Position numbers and translations under genes: made by a program
Origin: Corbicula japonica
Lineage: Eukaryota > Mollusca > Bivalvia > Venerida > Cyrenidae
Assembly (NCBI GenBank): GCA_038501625.1
Contig: JAZAYU010000002.1
Span: 17,164,053 to 17,228,052 of the forward strand
DNA length: 64,000 bases
Reading direction: 5' to 3'
In this document: positions 24,101 through 39,100 of the stretch, piece by piece
Numbering within the stretch: the first letter of the stretch is position 1
Layout: each line of letters starts with the position of its first letter
The notes under the pieces: model-generated
The model's input: only the letters and a program-made list of their open reading frames with translations
Databases searched by the model: none
What the model was told of the DNA's origin: nothing

Positions 24101-27100
24101 TAAATATTCTCTTTCTCGACAAAAACTACCGTAACAGCAAAACATACCTTTTAAGCCTAAATATAACGAAAAAGCCTTGTTCCTAGCAAGTTGTCTTTAA
24201 AATCATTGATCGCTTTCGCAAGAAAAAAATACATGTTATGTGAAATGTTTCAGCAATGTATCACCTAATAGTGAATTAAACATAAAATTGTCAATGCTTT
24301 ATGGACATGGTTTCGTATCAGTAATGATATATCCCCAATGAACTTAATTCAGAGATGCCTCATAGGAGGAAATTTAGGTTGAACATATCACGGTAAGAAT
24401 CTAGTCACTATTTGGGAGAGGATTTGTAAGCAACGGGTAGATCAGCCGGTAGAATACTCTCCCTATTAGTCCCGCAGTCGAGTCCCAGACTGGATGCACA
24501 TATTTATCATCCTGAGGCACACAAGGGGAAATTTCTTTGAGATATTACGGGTAAAAATTGACAAAAAACCTAGGTACATGTAATGGTAAGAGCTAGGTAA
24601 CTGTTACTATCCAAGGTTTATTTCATGTCTAAACCTATGTAAAGCGTGCTTACTGACAAAAAATGACTGAAGCTGTAATAGAAGTTACACCAAGACTTTC
24701 ATAGACAACACCTGCCGGAACTGGGAAATGTAAGTATTGCAAAATTGTTGCAATCTTAATTGTAAATCTCATACAATGAAGTGTTACGAAACGCTACTAA
24801 CATAAAACCAATGTTATTTCGAAACGAAATTTGCAAAATGACACAGAGCTAAATTTACATAAATGACGAGTTTACATAAATTTTATAAGTCTGTTTTGTT
24901 CAGGTTCATTTCCGTTTAAAATAATAATGTATTGACTGATTAACTAACTTTTTGGCTTCTTTTCAAGGTTTTTTGGTCCCAATCTGTGAATTATTTAAGG
25001 GATGGATGGACATACTATTTAAACACTAAAAGATTTGCACCTCACATGATTCCTGTAGATATATAACTGTGCGTTTTTGTAACGACCGGGTTTCCAAATA
25101 ATCGTAATAACTCACACCTTAATAGATTGCAGTACGATACCATTTCTTATACTGTCATTAAACCGAGCTTGCAACAGGTCATACTTGTCACAGTCGGCGG
25201 ATTGTAATAATTCTATTTATTGATTTAATTGTCAATGAGCATCACATCTGTGTCTTAAGGGCTGAAGGTTATAAAGCTGAGCAAGGAAACCAGTCTCAAA
25301 TCTCAAGCATCTGATTGGCTGAAATGGCGACCAGTCGCCATTTCAGCCAACCAGATGCTTGAGATTTGAGACTGGTTTCCATGCTCAGTTTTATAACCTT
25401 GGGCAAAGATGTATTTTAGAGAGCCATGATGTAGGCCTACATGTATTTCTTAGATATATATCGGTATCAAATTATTAGAAAAAATCAAGGTAAGGGGCGG
25501 ATGTACAGTATTCCAAACGTTTATATTCTAATTTTAGTCATCATCTCTATATACGACTTTCTAATTCGTATAACATTACTTTATCCGCACACCCATAGTA
25601 ACGATAGTACAAGGTGGTGAAGTTCATTGCCTCTTGAATCAACGATGCAGTTAAACGGGCTAATGGAAATCCCCGCTAAAACAAAAGTAGTGTATTTCAT
25701 AATCATGGTGGAATAGAAGAATTCCAAAATTATTGTATGCTTATTTTAGTCAATATTTAATATTGTCTTTAATAACGTATTTGTCAATCAATTAACCTTT
25801 AAATTAAAAAAAATAAATTTTAAAATATTATTATGCAAATATAAACTTAACGAATGTTTAAATTTAAGTTTCTGCGCATGGAAACTAAGTATGCTCTTCA
25901 AAAGATATTTTAATGATTAAAATCCCCGCATGCCTTCGCAAACCTGTGATGTTTAATTACAGGGTGAGTAAAATCAATAGGTAGCGGGGTATGTTCTTCG
26001 TTGGCACAGAACGCTGTCTAAAGAAATTCTGACCAATTACAGTGAAACCTGCCTTAGCAGCCACCTGCGAATAGCAACCACCTGTCTTAAACAGCCAGTT
26101 TGAATATGACCTAAACTGACACTTTGTTCTAATTTTTATTGTCTTTAACAGCCACATGTCTTCAGCAGCCACATTTTGTCACTCCCTTGGGTTGCTGCTT
26201 AAGACAGGTTTGACTGTATTTTCGATTCTGCAACGATGCAATCGATTAGCTATTTAAGAGATTGTTGTCGTTTTTGGTATATCTTGCTCACAAAACTTAC
26301 TGATTTTGTGTCGCACCTTGATTAAGTGTCATAAGTTTTCAAAGGAACGTGGGAACTTTAATGGCAATTTCAATTAAAAATAAAAGATAATGATCGGTGT
26401 AGAACATTGGTTATGTTTTGTTCACAACTAAAAAGCAAACTTTTCGAGAGCCTAGAGCCTATCAGAAAAGCAAATCTAAATACTTTAAATGACGATCATG
26501 AGACATCCAATTATAACAGTAAAATTTGAAGAGTAAACTCCCAGTCAAAGTGAGAAATATGATCGTTGTACTATAGTACTGACTAAGTGTAGTTAATAAC
26601 CGAGGTTTTATAATAAATGACCTGTGAAGAAAGCAATCTATCAATACATTAAATATAAGATCTTCCTTCCTCAAATGATAGCAGTGAAAACTTACCGATA
26701 CATGATATGAAGGCAAAAAAACAGTATGTATCTAATCATTGAACGAACTTAATGGGAAATAACCATCAGTGCTTTTGTGAACTGTAAAACACTGATTATA
26801 TATCTTTACTCGTGTGTAGTATTTTGTAAACATCATATTAGAAATAACAATGTGTTTTCGGTTTTTACTTTTTACTTTATTGAAGACAATAAAACTAGAC
26901 TGTGTCCTCAGGACACTGATGCCCCCACTGCTGCAACAACATTTGTTACAAAATTTTGTACCAGGTATTAAGAACATGTGGTGATCATGATTAGTAAATG
27001 AGGAGTAAGTGCCACAAAATTTAATAACTAACATAAACGAAGGACCATAACTCTGGTGAAAATTGTTGCCAGACAATGTCCTTTACAACAATCTTCACAT

Positions 27101-30100
27101 CATGTCTAATCATCTGTGCAAGTTTGAAAGAAATCAGCTAAATTGAAAATGTGGAGTTGATGCCACAAAATTTTGTAAGTGAAATAAACAAAGGGCCATA
27201 ACTGTGGTAAAAATGGCAGCAGGAAAAAATCTTTTCTTTATGATCATCTACCCATCCAGCTTGATAATGTGTGCAAGTTATAAAGAAATCTGTCCAAAAG
27301 TAAATGTGGAGTTAATGCCACAAGATATTATTACTGAAAAAAACAATGGGTCATAACTCTGGTAAAAATGGTCGCACGAAAAAATCCTTTCTTCGCGATC
27401 ATCTACAAATCCTGCTTCATCATCTGTGCAAGTTTGCAAGAAATCCCCCTAGAAGTTTAGGAGGAGTTGATGCCACAAGATTTAATTACTGAAATTAACA
27501 AAGGGCCATAACTCTGGTTAAAATGGTCGCAGGAAAAAATCCTTTCTTCACGATCATCTACACATCCTGCTTGATCATCTGTGCAAGTTTGAAAGAAATC
27601 CGCCTTATAGTTTAGGAGGAGTTGACGCCACAAGATTTAACTACTGAAATTAACAAAGGGCCATAACTCTGGTAAAAATAGTCGGGGGAAAAATCCTTTC
27701 TTCACGATCATCTACACATCCTGCTTGATCATCTGTGCAAGTTTGAAAGAAATCCGCCTTACAGTTTAGGAGGAGTTGATGCCACAAGATTTGGGGACGT
27801 ACGGACGGACGGACAGACGGACGAGTGCAACTCTATATGCCTCCCACTTTGTGGGGGCATAAAAACAAACAACATTTCTATGTAATAAATGATAAAATTA
27901 ATAATGAGAAAGAAAACACGTAAAATTTGACAGTTTAATATTTATTTAAAATAACAAAGTTTCCATTTCATAAAAAATATAAATGTAGAAAGAACAAAAC
28001 ACATGACATTTGACAGTACAATATTTAAAAAAACAACAACAAAGTTTCCATTACATAAAAGATATAAATGTAGAAGGAATCAAACACATGACATTAGACA
28101 TTACAATATTTATTCCATCAACATTTAGTTCAATGTTTCACTCACCTTGAGATGGTGACGATATGGACGCTAACACTACCAAAGCAAATACAGGATGTTC
28201 AACATTAACAGCATTCTGGATCCTGCAATAAGACCGAAAAACACTCACATCGTCACCTCAGTGTAAGAAGAGTATATCTTAATAACATTCCTATGATATT
28301 TACACCATTTTGCTCCCAGCTAAAGACTCAAGGAAATCATCTAAAGTTACTTAAGGTGGTTTTCTCTGTATCGGTAGTTTGTAAACATTAAAGTTAAAGT
28401 GCAGGTCATAGAAAACCTTGATTATAAATTAAGATAGTAAATGAACTTTAAAATGATGTGAATGCGGTTATTATTTACATGTATGCGGTACGTAAACAAG
28501 TTAATTGTCAGTGTTTCAATGTTATCAAAAAACCTATTTTACCTATATGTACACAAACACCTTTACAAGCACCTGATTATTTTACAAAACTAAACAACAT
28601 GTTCCATGTGCACAACCAGTTTTCTTTAATAAATCATGACTGAGTTAAAAGTTTGTGGCATACCATGTATTCATCTACCATAAGCAATGACTATATGACG
28701 AACTGATTTACTATGCAGCTAAACTTACCTATTTATCAAAGGAAACAGCGATGTAGCCAAATAAACAAATGGATAAGCTCTCAAGGGTTTGATATCTTCT
28801 TTGAGCATTTGCTGTAAAATACATCCAGAAAACACTTTCTTATTATAAATAAACCAAAACTAAATAAACGAAAAGATGTTCTTCATGTGTCTTGACAAGA
28901 TTCATAATTACAAAATATCAAAAAAATATAAAAAAGACGTAGTGTTAACTGTCTAGAACAAAAAGAGGATTTACACAATGGACGTGGAAGACGTTAGACA
29001 TTGTTATTTTGTGATGTAAATAATGACTTCCTTTCCATGTATATCAATAAATAGATCTTGCCTTATTTCTCTCTGTGTCAGGATCATAAGTGCCTTCCCA
29101 TGTCGACACCTGGAAATACATTTTCAAAAAAAGTACGAATAATATGGAAACAAGAGCTGTCACTTGAAATTGACATATGCCCCCGAAATGCAGCTTTGAA
29201 ATCAAATAGGTATACATATGTAATAAATAAACATATGTAATGAAAAATATGCTTGTGGAAGACAAAACATACTGCATGCATATAAAGTGAAAGATGAAAG
29301 GATCATATGTTTCAAGTCTGTAGTAAGTATATAGTTAAATAAAGTTAAATATTACATTTTTAAGAAAATTTGAAGATTATTGGGGAAATTATCCTGAAAA
29401 ATGATTATTAGAGTTATGGACCTTACTACATATGATGTCGGTAATATAAACAAGAGGGCCATGATGGCCCTTTATCACTCACCTGAGTACAACAAAGTTG
29501 TGTTGTACAAGACCCAACGTCTCGATATGGTGAACATTTACACCAAGTTATTTTAAAATCCAATAAGAAACAACAAATCTACAGCTTGGAAAAGAAAATG
29601 CTATTTTTCGTAACAGTGACCTTGACCTTTGACCTACCTGCATGGGTATTTAAGCAACACATCCCTTTGTCATGGTGAACATTTATGTAAAGTTATTTTG
29701 AAATCACTTCATTCATTAGGAATTAACAGCCCAGACAAGAAAATGTTATTTTTAGTAACAGTGACCTTGACCTTGGACCAACAGGCATGGGTATTGTACG
29801 CAAAAGTACACCTTGTCATGGTAAACATTTGAGCCAAGCTATTTTAAAATCCAATGAGAAATAACAAATTTACAGCCTGGACAAGATTTTTCTATTTATA
29901 GTAACAGTGACTTAGTTTTTGACCCCATGTGACCCATACTCAAACTCGTCCAATTAATAACTGGGACATATGTTCTGACCAAGTTTCTTTACAATCTGAT
30001 AATCAGAGTAAAAATGTGACCACTAATAGTGTAAACAAGAAAATTCTATTTTTAGTAACAGTGACCTAGTTTTTGGACCCAGATGACCCGTATTCGAACT

Positions 30101-33100
30101 TGTCTGAGAAATCATTGGGACAAACATCCTGACCAAGTTTCTTGACAATCAGAGCAGAAATGTGACCTCAAGATTGTTAACAAGAAAATTGTATTTTTAG
30201 TAACAGTGACCAAGTTTTTGGACCCAGATGACCCATATTCAAACTCGTCCGAGAAATCATCGGGACAAACATGCTGACCAAGTGTCATGACAATCAGAAC
30301 AAAAATGTGACCGCTAGAGTGTTAACAAGAAAATTCTATTTTTAGTTACAGTGACCTAGTTTTTGGACCCAGATGATTCATATTCAAACTCACCCTAGAA
30401 ATCATTGGGACAAATATCCTGACCAAGTTTCATGATAATTGGAGTAAAAATGTGACTGCTAGAGTGTTAACAAGAAAATTCTATTTTTAGTAACAGTGAC
30501 CTAGTTTTTGGACCCAGATGACCCATATTCAAACTCGTCCGAGAAATCATCGGGACAAACATGCTGACCAAGTGTCATGACAATCAGAACAAAAATGTGA
30601 CCGCTAGAGTGTTAACAAGAAAATTCTATTTATAGTAACAGTGACCTAGTTTTTGGACCCAGATGACCCATATTCAAACTCGGCCTAGAAATAATTGGGA
30701 CAAACATCCTGACCAAGTTTAATGACAATGGGAACGAAAATGTGACCGCTAGAGTGTTAACAAGAAAATTCTATTTTTAGTAACAGTGACCTAGTTTTTG
30801 GACCCAGATGACCCATATTGGAACTCGTCCGAGAAATCATTGGGACAAACATCCTGACCAAATTTCATGACAATCAGACAAAAAATGTAACCTCTATTGC
30901 GTTGACAATATTAACCTTAGGGTTAGGATTTAGGGTTAGGGTTAGGGTAAGGTAAAAAGGCCCATAACTCAGCCAAAAATAATCCGATCAGAAATTCCTT
31001 TGGATATACACAACAAGTCTTGATGACAAACACTCCTGTGAAGTTTCAATGAAATCCCTCAAGCGGTTTCAGTTTACGTTAGGGTTAGGGTTAGGGTTTA
31101 GGGTTAGGAATTCAGAATCATGCCATTTGGGCTCATTAATGTACCTTTATAGTTTCAAAATGACTAAGGGCTCATAACTCGGCCAAAAATAATCTGAGCG
31201 GAAACTCCTGATGATAAGCACAACTAGGCTTGGTGACAAACCCTCCTGTGAAGTTTCAATGAAATCCCTCAAGCGGTTTTGGGGAAGAAGGGAGGACAAG
31301 AATTAGGGTTAGGGTTAGGGTTAGCAAAAAATGACAAAGTGCTCATAACTCGGCAAAAAATAATCCAATCAGAAATTCCTCACGATATGCACAACTAGGC
31401 TTGGTGACAAACACTCCTGTGAAGTTTGAATGAAATCCCTCAAGCTGTTTTGGAGAAGAAGCAAGGACAACATTTTGCCGGACTGACGGACGGACGGACG
31501 GACGGACGGACGGACAGACGGTGCGATTACTATATGCCTCCCTTCGGGGGCATAAAAACGAAACATGCATATCAGGAATGTCCAAAATCAGAAAAACAGC
31601 CCCCATGCAGCAAAGACGTAGACAGCAAAAGCGAGCATGTCGATATTTTAAGAGAATCTATTCCAAATTAAATTTCACGAAATCAAACCATAGCAAAATC
31701 AAACCATTGAATAGCTTACATTGCAATAGATGACAAGAGAACTTTGAAAGCCACCGAACACGACAAATATGAAAATACTGCAGGCTCGGTTTGATTGAGC
31801 CTGTTCATGGGCAGTAATACGAATAATACAAATGCGTTAAAATGTTATTTATTCTACTAGTTGAAATCGTCCCTCACCTTCCTGCTTAGAACACACGAGA
31901 GGTAAATGTATACAACCACCATAATAATCAGCAAGCAAAACAATGGACCATACCATCTGCAAAGGAATATCAAAATACTATTTCAATAATATTCAGTTGC
32001 TGAATAAAAGTCGTTTTTGAAGCAAATAAACAAATTATTTTAAAAGACAATTAAAAAACAATGGCATATTAACAACGAATCGCAAAATAACAAAGCATTT
32101 AATAAATCATACATTTTCTCCATTAAAACAAAAAATATGGTATTTATGAGTAGCAATGTTTATAGTATAAAAAGTAACTGTATACACTTGTTTAAAGGAC
32201 AGATAAAGTAGTTTGAATCATTACCGAGCTTGATCACACATGTATATGGTTTGTATGCAAAAGTAATATCATGAACATGTAGTAAATTAAACAAAAGCTA
32301 ATCAGGGATTATAAATAAATGAAAGAGAAATAGTTCTATGAAGTCTAATAACATCCATATTTATTGCTACACACTAGTTCGTCGTGATGGTAAAATGTGC
32401 AGCTATGCTGATAACATTGGTTAATTTTGATTTAGTCAAAAGTTTCGGAACACTAATGCGTTAAGAACAGGGAAATATTTAACAAAGGCAGTTAGAGCAA
32501 GATAATATTTAACACTCGCACTCCAACACTATAACAAACGCGAAATGAGCAGAGAACTATTTAAAACTTACACTCCAACTCTCCATCTCCAATCATCTTT
32601 GACCCAACTGAAAATAACAATTTAATTTCCAAGCACTGATCTTTTTATCACTAGCGTTCTTCTCGAATGAAAATTCGTTAAGGATCTTTCTGCTAATAAC
32701 AGCATTTACCAAATGTCTTCTTGGCTACTAACTTATAGGAAGGATGGTTGGAGGTTTCTTATTTTTACATGATCGTCATATAGAATAGTGTTATCGTTAC
32801 AAAAATATCCCAACAGCTAATTACGTGAAGGACCACTTGCGTATAAATACATATTTCGACCTATTTTACCTATATATGATAACAAAAACATTACACTTTG
32901 ATTAAACAATATCATGTAAACTAAACGAGATCAGAGCAACTGGAGTTAAATCAACAATTAAACTTGGTTATACATTTTCTGCAACCGGCGAGCGACAATA
33001 ATAGTAAACAAAACGATCAACTGTAGACGTGTTGATGCAGACCGTTGTGGAATAACTAGTCGATAGCCATGATGTTAAAATCAAATTTATGGTTTCTGTG

Positions 33101-36100
33101 AATAAATTGTTATTGCCTTTATTTTTTCAGTAATAAGGACGACTTTTTTCAAAATCATATTTATTTTTCTGGTCAGAGCAGGTGTAAGATCAATCTTTTG
33201 CCGCCGAATACGAGATCCAGTTTATATTTTAAACTAGTCGGGATATTAATTTTGAAGCTATCTTTATGCAAACATGGATTTTATTTAATATTGGCAGATT
33301 TCTCCAATTGATCATTTAAAACCAGTTGTTATCTATTGATTTACGTTTACTTTATTCTTTATCAGTACATGTACTAAAGTCAGGAAACATGATTAAAAGA
33401 TATCGAGCTGAAGAATATAAGTGGAGTAAATGTTTAAAGAAAACCAACAGTTCTTAAAGCATAAGAAACAAGTCAAACCGGATATTTCTAAGAAAAGAGT
33501 ATCTCTAAAGCTGTGTAATGAACTGTTAAATAAATATAAACCGTCTACGATATAGCTGCACTTAATAAAGAACAGTTTAATTCAAAATACCTCATCGCAG
33601 GTTCTTTAAATAACATTTTTTTCTGCATTTTTTTCACAAGCTTTACAAATTACTGAATTTTGCGGATATCGCTTTTACTCTACTAAATAAAACAACATTA
33701 CCGTTGAATGTCTCCAGCTGAACTATAGGGAATAGTGTTTTACCCATGATTGATACCAAAGTAACAGACTGGAAAAACTAATTAACTGGGAAACTATGGA
33801 ACACCGTTTCTGTAATTAAATCCTTAAATCGAAGGATGGGCAGTGCAGCATCTCAAGGAGAAGTGCCCGGCGGTAGTTGTAATATACGTTCCTATGGAGA
33901 AGTTCCTTCAAGACGAATGGCAAATTCCACAGAAAGATCTATAGAAATTAGCCACGAAACTTCAATTTTAGGAGGAACTCAAGAAAATCGACACCATCGC
34001 CTGGTATATGATTATCATTATCTTTAAGGATGGTAAAATAGATTGATATGAAATGTTTCAAAAAGTGTATAAAATATGTTATAATATATAACAATAATAT
34101 AATTTTATATTTACAATTGCCTTTTTTAATTGTTACAGTTACAGAAGTATTTAAATAATTACTTGTTGCAACATCAATATGACCATTTAATCTATTGTTA
34201 TCTAATAACCGTTCACATTTTCATTGCAATACCACAGTTATCTTCCAAGTTATTTAGTACATACCTAAATCGATCAATGATTACTTCATGTACCCTTTAA
34301 ATCAGATCTACCCTTAATAAAAAAAGGGAAGACCAAAGCAACATACTAACATAAGTCGTGCTTATCCCAATGAAAGATTACATGAAAATGTATTCGACTA
34401 CTAAGTATCCGCTTTAACCATCAGCAGTGAAGAGCGGAAATGATAAAGGCATAGAACAGGGATCACGTACATGTAAATCTGATCACAATGAATCACTTCC
34501 CGAAAGTTGAAAAAAAACGAAGTTGAAAAAAAACGTATCAGACATTCGGTCAGACACGGTATGAAAATCCGTCTGACCGAACAAATTCTGTCAGACCAAA
34601 ACAAATTCTGTCAGACCAAAACATGTTAAAAAGTATAAGCAAGTGTAACAGTTAGGAGTTCAAATTTTTGTCAGACATTCGGTCTTATAACATTAAAAAT
34701 CACGTCGGACCGGCCCAAATTTTACCAGACATGTCCTTCGGTCTGGCAACTTTCGGGACATCTGCAGTCATTGATAACTGCTAATATACTTATGAAATCT
34801 GATCGCAAGGTTACGCGGATAACGGTGATGATCGTGATCATCTTTATATGACACCATTTTCCAATTTTATTGATAACTGTCGGGCATCCTGGCATACACT
34901 ATGTGCCAAGATCTTACCATACAATTATTATAAGATCTTGTCTTGAGCTATGTATCAAAATTCATAACGCTTATTATCTTAAAATTATATATATGTTAAT
35001 GGCAGGTATCGCAAGAAGTAAACGTTTCGAACAGAGATTCGTCAGATGAAGTATATGGCCGAAGGAATAATCCAAACGTTGCAATATCAGATATAAATCA
35101 GGAAGTACCTGGTCAAAGGATTACTTCAAATGAAGCAATACTAGATAATAATTCAGAAACTACAGATAACACACAAAATGCTACAGATTTATTAAACGCA
35201 GATATCAGGTTATGCGACGCGTGTTATAGGGAACATGAAAACATTCAAGCTACTGAATATTGTAAAGAGTGTCAAGACTACTTGTGTGAATCATGTTCAA
35301 AAGCACACAGAAAGATAAAAGCTACACTAGCTCACAAGTTAATTGAAATTTCAAAGGTACAGATTATTTACACAAGAAATAATGGTCCGGAGAGACTACC
35401 TATAATTCCTTTCACAAGTGTAAAGAAGACACATATTAAAAATATAGTCAACAAAAGTGAAAACGGCAAAATGGGCGGTTCAGTCACAGGTATAGCAGTT
35501 CTGGATGCTGAGCATATAGTACTAACTGAATTTGGAGACTCATGTGTGATGATTATAAAAGCTTCTACGCTAGATATTTTGACTAAATTCAAGTTAGAAA
35601 AAGAACCGCTGGACGTAACGTTACTGGATAGCAGCACTGAATTTGCAACCGGCTGGGATGTTTCTTTCATGGCAGTGAAACAGAATATGACGAAAATTGT
35701 TCATCTAAGATCTTTAAAAGTCAGTGAATTCTGCAGAGGGATTCATTATCACAACAACTCTATATTGTTATGCCAGCCTTTCACAAAACCTCCGGAAATA
35801 AGAAAACTATCATTAGATGGTAGAGTGTTGATGCGTGTATCAGTCAAGGAAAATGGATCGCCGTTGTTTGAAAACCCAACATATCTTACAGTACACAATG
35901 ATTTCATATACGTTTCTGACAAAACTAAACTCATTAAATTAACAGAGCAAGGGACTCTGGTCGGCACCTTTGAAGACAAGAACTTGCAAAGACCTGGTGG
36001 ACTCTGCACGATTGAGAAAGGCCAACTAATTGTATGCTGTATGTCTACAAACAACATCTTTGTTATCAAAGAAGATTGCACAAAGGTAGGGACGCTATTT

Positions 36101-39100
36101 GAAAAAGAAACAGAAGGCTTAAGTGGGTTATTATCTATTGCTTACTGTTCGGACAAGAAAGGGTTATTTCTTGGATGCACAAGCAAAGAAGTTATCGGAT
36201 ATAAAATAACATTAACTGAGTTGCTTGCTCGACTTAGCTTTTGAAACATGTAACACTGTTTTTAAGAGTCATGTGCTGTTTACTAGCGGACTGAGCAAGT
36301 GCACAGATATGCTAACTTTATTTGTAACAAGCTTTACCTAACAGTGATTTGTCTTTATCATTGCACATGATCAAACAAGAGACCCTCTTATCAGTTCTAA
36401 TATATATTAAGGACCAAATTAAAAGTGCGCACATAGTTAAGACAATCTCTGTGTAATAGTTTACTTCCGAGTTCAAGGTGCATAGTGAAAAAAAACTAAA
36501 CATTTTAAATGTTTTTATAATAAAGATTGTTGAAATGAAACTCCCTTCCACCAAGCTCTAAAAATAGTATATTTGCTTGATGATACCAATCACAGTTTTG
36601 TTAAAAAACATGTAAACTCTAACACTCATTAAGAAATGTTGGTTTACAGATTGATATAAATGATAGACTACTGAGGCTAGGCCCTCACACATTTTCACCC
36701 GGACTGATGGATTCTTTTACAAACAGATTAGAAAAAAAATAAAAACTAGAAATGTGTCCATATGACACGGATGCCCCCGCTATGCATGTTACCCGACACT
36801 GAATTGCACTGATGGGAATAATAGCATTTCAAAGAAAGTGATGTGCTAGTAATAATAAGAATATGAATAAATTTGAAGATCACGTAAATTATTTGTATTT
36901 GCAGCACTGTTGTCTGCTCATAAAGGAAATTTCTGTGAAGAAGTTGGTGGGTATGCGATGAAAACATTATAAACATTCATAAGACTTTGCAAAGCGTTTA
37001 TTTCCCCTTCAAAACAATAATCATTCTATACCATTGTATCAAATTGCAATCAACACATGTAGAATCCCTAATAATATTAAGACTATCACACTATTAGGAC
37101 CACCTTTTGAAGAAGAGGTACTGTTGTTATAAGCAGGGTTCAACAGCATACCAGTATTATTAATCACTAACATCACTATTATGTACTTTTTAAGGACCTG
37201 CAGCCACGGGTATTGTACGCGACACACTGCCTTGACATGGTGAACATTTTGAAATCCTTTCATTAAAAAAGTAATAGTCCAAACAAGAAAATTCTAATTT
37301 AAGTAACAATGTCCTTGACCTTGGACCTACAGACATGGGTATTGTACGATTTTGAAATCCCTCCATTCATAACAAAGTCATAGCCCAAACAAGAAAATTG
37401 CCTTTAGGTTCAAGGTCAAGGTCACTGTTACTAAAAATAGAATTTTCTTGTCCGGACTGTAACAGTGACCTTGACCTTGGACCTAAAGGCATGGGTATTG
37501 TATGCGACACACTGCCTTGTCTTAGCGAACATTTGTGCCAAATTATTTTGAAATCACTCTGTTAGTAACAAAGTTATAGCCTGTACAAGAAAATTCTATT
37601 TTTAGTAACAGAGACCTTGACCATGGACCTACAGGCATGGGTATTAAACGCGACACATCGTCTTGATATACTGAACATTTAAAACAAGTTATTTTAAAAT
37701 CCAATAAGAAATAACAAAGTTACAGAACGGGCAAGATTTTCCCAACAAATTCTGTTTTAAGTAACAGTGACCTTGATCTTGGACCTACAGGCATGGGTGT
37801 TGTACGCGACACACCGCCTTGTCATGTTGAACATTTGTGCCAAGTTATTTTGAAATCACTCCATTCATAAGGAAGTTACAGCCCGGACAAGAAAATTCTA
37901 TTTTTACTAACAGTGACCTTGACCTTGGACCTACAGGCATGGGTGTTGTACGCGACACACCGCCTAGTCACGGTAAACATTTGTGCCAAGTTATTTTGAA
38001 ATCCCTCCATTCATAAGGAAGTTACAGCCCGGACAAGAAAATTCTATTTTTAGTAACAGTGACCTTGACCTTGGACCTACAGGCATGGGTATTGTACGCG
38101 ACACACCGTCTTGATATGGTGAACATTCATACCAAGTTATTTTAAAATCCAATAAGAAATAACAAAGTTACAGAGCGGACACGATTTTCGAACATACACA
38201 CACACTGACACACACACACAGCCAGGGTGAACACTATATGCCCTTCCGCCATTACATGGCGGGGGCATAATAATTTAAATATTCTCACTTAAGATATAAA
38301 GATTGGTTGAAAATTCCAAAGCCAATATAAAAACGAACTCTTCTTTTCCGAAAAATGAATCAGTATGCAGTATCAAATAAAAGAAGTGATTCCAGTACAT
38401 CTCCTATGGCCATAAAAGTGAGACAAGAAAACAGCCTCAAAATTCTAGCCATCTGACTGGTCCATTGGTTCATATCAGTTCCAACTAAACTGAGTCTGGT
38501 TATTTAACGTTGGTGAAATCAGATTTTATAATGATATCGGATAACAGTTTTTCCATTAAAAAGAGTGAATACACACAACAGGAATGGCTACATCCAAAAG
38601 ACACTAACTACACAGCAGCCAAAAATTATAGAGGAAACGAGAGCTTGGGTTATGAAATAGTCAATTTCAAATAGATTCTTAGTCAAAGAATTTAAAGGAA
38701 CATTTACGTTCTTAAGTTGCAGACGTTTGCCTGCATTACAATTTGTAAATAAGAATTTCATTCACTTACCACCAGGCTCCGGCTGGTCCATAAACATCTC
38801 CAATAAATGGCAGTAATGACATCAGTAGTGCTATTCCCCAACTAACCACGTGATACAACCTAAAATGTAATATAATGTTACAATAAGCAGCGACTCAGGT
38901 TGAACAATTTGTCAAAAGTTACATAAAAGTTATATGTACGCAGTGTCCATCAAAAAGATGTACAATGTACTAGAATAAAGTGTAAATGATTTTTGATGGC
39001 CCCAAGGGCCATACTTTGCATTACATTTAATCATGTGCGAAGTTCCAAGATAATTCTGCAATAGGTTATTAAGAAATGTAAAAATTTAGAGACAAGACAG

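Noticed and set aside
24438..24485. tRNA gene
   Set aside because: A and B box words are present but the cloverleaf arms do not form; treated as a SINE fragment.
30917..31324. Chromosome-fusion or subtelomere scar
   Set aside because: TTAGGG is spread over successive units of one interspersed element rather than forming a single head-to-head block.
35282..35284. Start of the second B-box protein at 35282
   Set aside because: This codon is TTG (Leu) inside the B-box; starting there would remove four zinc ligands. The upstream exon at 33836 restores a complete finger.
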